From Oscillospiraceae bacterium (GTDB taxonomy: Bacteria; Bacillota; Clostridia; Christensenellales; QALW01), in contig CP091722.1 in the NCBI GenBank assembly GCA_022009755.1, forward strand, positions 566,001 to 630,000: 64,000 nucleotides of DNA. Direction: 5' to 3'. Shown one piece after another: positions 61,847 through 64,000 of this stretch. The position numbers were made by a program, and so were the translations under genes. How positions within the stretch are numbered: position 1 is the stretch's first letter; every line of letters begins with the position of its first letter. The notes below the pieces were generated by a model that made no database searches, was not told the DNA's origin, and worked only from the letters and a program-made list of their open reading frames with translations.

Positions 61847-63635
61847 TTAGATGTTGAATATTTCTTCCAAGTCCTCATCGGACAGAAGCTCGTAGGAAGT
61901 GCTGACAGCGTTTATGCTTACGGCGCTTTGAGGAATATCGCTGTCAAACACAAGGGTTGCGACTGCCTGCGTCGGCTCTCCGTGATTATACGGCGGCTGC
62001 CCTCCGTCAGCAGTCAGCTTCACATTCGGGTGCTTCATAATGTCATATTTGAAGTCCATTACGGGGCGTTCTCCCCGAATAAAAAGAAGTGCGTAGCGGT
62101 TATCAAGCATACGCACTTCGTCTGGGGTCATAAGCTCACGCCCCGATATTTGATAGTTGGTCGAATAGTTGCCGCTTCGCCCAGAGCTTTTTCCGTAGGT
62201 GTTGGTATCAATGGTTTCCTTGCCGAGCAGCTCCGACACATATTTGTGGGTGCTTTGCTCATTGCCGCCGAGGTAAAGAAACTCATCGCAGTTGCCTACA
62301 ATGCTTTCCCATTGCTTCTCAAAAAGGGCTTTGAGCTGCGCCAGATTTTGCAGGATAATGGATACCGACACCCCTCTGGAACGCATAACGGACAAAATCT
62401 TATCGAAGTCATCGGGCAGCGATACATTCGCAAATTCGTCCATTATAAAGTGGCAATGCACGGGCAGGCTGCCGCCGTATTTATGGTCTGCCAGATAAAA
62501 GAGCTGTTGAAAGAGCTGCGTATAAAGGATACTGACAAGGAAGTTAAAGCTCGTATCATTGTCGGGTATCAAAGCAAACAAAGCGACTTTCTTTTCTCCC
62601 AGACTCGGCAGGTCAAGCTCATCGGTGGCGGTAAGCCCGCAAGGCTCTCCAGATTGAATTTTTCAAGCCTTGCGGCAAGCGTGATTTGAATACTCTTTAA
62701 GGTCTTTGCCGAGCCAGAGTGATAATCCCTGTAATACTTGAGGGCGATATGCTCTGGGTTTATCATTTCCAGACGGTCAAACAGCTCGTCCAGAGGGCTT
62801 ACATAGCTGTCGTCGTCCTCACGGACTTCACCTGCACGAAGCAACTCCATAACCATAGGAAAATTCTGCTCGTCGGGCGGAGCTTCGTATTTGAGATAAA
62901 ACACCAATGCAAGAAGCAGCATACTTGCCGCCGTATCCCAGAACGGGTCTTGCGACTGTGAGCCTTTTGGCGTAGTTGCCTTAAACAGATTCGTTACCAA
63001 ACGCTGCACATCATTGTCGTTGCGCAGATACACAAAGGGATTGTAGCAATGGCTGCGGTGCATATTGATTAGGTCAAGGACACGCACCTCATAGCCCTTG
63101 CTCTCCAACAAACCGCCGATGTCACGGACGATTTCACCCTTTGGGTCAAGCACCACAAAAGAGGTGTTGCATTGCATAGCGTTAGGCTTACAGAAAGCGT
63201 GTTTTGCCTGCACCAGAGCCGCCGCAGACTAAGATATTGAGATTTCGGCGGTGCTTTTTCCCGTCCAGACCAATGCGGACATTCTGGGTCAGCAGCTTGT
63301 TCTCGGACGGGTCTTTATCCCGATACTTTTTGTTCAGCGCATCGGCGTTGCCCCATTTTGCAGAGCCGTGTTCCTCACGCCTGCGGTAGTTCCTTCGTGT
63401 GGAGAAGTAAATACCGATAGCCATACCGTATGCGGCTAAAAAAATAAGGACAGTCTTTACGCTGTCCTCACATACGGTTATGGCAAAGGGACTTCCCATA
63501 GCATCGGTCAGTCCTCGGATGATTTCTACAATACCGCCGCCCACATAAGGGGCGGTCAGCAGAGCAAGCCATACGACAGGAACGACGCCGCAGGCGGAAA
63601 GGATTAGGCTCGTCTTTGTCGTTATCGTTCCTCAT
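61847..63635 (-). CDS. VirD4/TraG-type coupling protein (three frame breaks)
   Basis: About 597 residues after repair. ATG at 63635 overlaps the preceding gene. Two N-terminal membrane helices (LSACGVVPVVWLALLTAPYV; TVLIFLAAYGMAIGIYFSTR), Walker A CGGSGAGKTRF, then KPNAMQCNTSFVVLDPKGEI, and Walker B HCHFIMDEFANVSLP; the C-terminus is acidic (SDEDLEEIFNI). Breaks: near 63616 (ACAAAGACG read with AAAAA or AA: NDKKTSLILS), near 63196 (CGCTTTCTG read with TTTTT or TT: KTRFFCKPN) and near 62637 (TTACC read as TTAACC: AGLTATDELDLPSLGEKK). It couples the relaxase-DNA complex to the channel. Motifs are otherwise complete. Confidence 0.92.
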
Positions 63636-63819
63636 TGCACCTGCAATGCACGACCTTGAATTTCTTTGTCGGGGCGTGTGCTACCTTGCTAATCAGCTCG
63701 TCAACAGGCTCGGTGGGGCGTTCCTCCTGTAACTGCCGTGTACGCAGGGTGTTGAGCGCATTGATAACGATATTTTTATCGTACTTATCAAGTGCGATAT
63801 GGTATCGTTCTTCTCTCAT
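63622..63819 (-). CDS. Small conserved transfer-region protein
   Basis: 65 residues, GGAGGTACAGCCT before the ATG. Sequence REERYHIALDKYDKNIVINA, LNTLRTRQLQEERPTEPVDE, ending with HCRCNEER. This small charged protein recurs upstream of VirD4 in Tn1549-like elements, though I cannot name a family. It overlaps the VirD4 start by 14 bases. Function unknown. Confidence 0.75.
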   Translation of the reverse strand: MREERYHIALDKYDKNIVINALNTLRTRQLQEERPTEPVDELISKVAHAPTKKFKVVHCRCNEER

Positions 63820-63834
63820 AGGCTGTACCTCCGT

Positions 63835-64000
63835 TTATCGTTCCTGTTCCTTGCTTTTGGCAGGCTTGTTCTTTTCCATACTCTTATACATTTCGCTCTG
63901 GATTTCACCCAGAACATCACGCATAGAGCCAAGCTCTCCCTTGAAAGCCTGCGTATCCGTTTCCGTAAGCTCTTTCGGAAGTCTGGAAAAATTAAAGCCT
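63835..64000 (-). CDS. Transfer-region protein, unknown (partial, C-terminus only)
   Basis: The last 54 residues of a gene that enters from the right edge: SRLPKELTETDTQAFKGELG, MRDVLGEIQSEMYKSMEKNK, ending SKEQER and a TAA. Helical and charged. The next gene's ribosome site follows 5 bases after the stop, so it is in the same operon. Too little is visible to name it. Confidence 0.6.
   Translation of the reverse strand, partial: GFNFSRLPKELTETDTQAFKGELGSMRDVLGEIQSEMYKSMEKNKPAKSKEQER

Larger units (their letters stand above)
43480..64000. mobile_element. Tn1549-like integrative conjugative element (partial)
   Basis: Large serine recombinase at the left end, reading outward, then regulators and a minus-strand conjugation operon (CD1107-type hydrolase, sortase B, VirB4, PrgI, VirB6-like, Maff2, VirD4). 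Relaxase, primase and the right attachment site are expected past the window end. The left junction lies within about 43480-43515, inside a methyltransferase gene of the older element. Many genes carry homopolymer frame breaks. Confidence 0.85.

Overview
The window looks like chromosome of an anaerobic Bacillota of class Clostridia, probably a gut member of the Oscillospirales/Christensenellales type. This is an inference from the biotin-dependent sodium-pump decarboxylase genes, two [FeFe] hydrogenases, Rex, the order obgE-yhbY-nadD-yqeK-rsfS, and conjugative elements of the Tn1549 kind. No rRNA or CRISPR array is visible.

Layout. 1-3017 (minus): a four-gene sodium-translocating decarboxylase operon (carboxyltransferase, delta/gamma, biotin carrier, beta), cut by the window edge. 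3307-5329 (plus): a zinc-ribbon membrane protein and a small protein. 5556-6044: low-molecular-weight phosphatase. 6179-12316 (minus): a redox operon reading rex, APH-type kinase, thioredoxin-like ferredoxin, PAS-bearing sensory hydrogenase, PP2C phosphatase, second hydrogenase. 12592-15669: sugar-ABC ATPase, small membrane protein, tRNA-Gly with tuf. 15792-17810: PocR/AraC regulator divergent from a surface protein. 17984-20177: fused double P-II protein with two DUF1538 membrane proteins. 20601-25193: rhamnulokinase, class II aldolase, NAD synthetase. 25310-36615: housekeeping genes (yajC, tgt, rsfS, yqeK, nadD, yhbY, obgE, nth, engB, lon) plus a DUF3343/cysteine-desulfurase pair. 37101-37902: nine tRNA genes.

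38000-64000 is mobile DNA in two layers. The older layer (about 38130-43490, plus strand) carries ArdA-like, DUF4314, ribbon-helix-helix and other acidic proteins, several ending in Met-rich tails, and finishes in a C5-cytosine methyltransferase gene cut off after motif VI. The cut coincides with the recombinase end of a second, Tn1549-like conjugative element that runs off the right edge: serine recombinase, MazF, sigma-like factor, KTR protein, BlaI/M56 pair, three HTH-membrane regulators, GyrI-like and WYL regulators, then a minus-strand transfer operon (VirD4, Maff2 pilin-like, VirB6-like, PrgI, VirB4, an AAA/DUF4143 ATPase, sortase B, CD1107-type cell-wall hydrolase).

About twenty otherwise intact genes are broken by frame changes that nearly all sit in short homopolymers, mostly A or T, and are repaired by restoring one or two bases. 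They are far denser in the mobile part. I read them as probable unpolished-assembly errors, and give the affected genes as single features with the break position stated.
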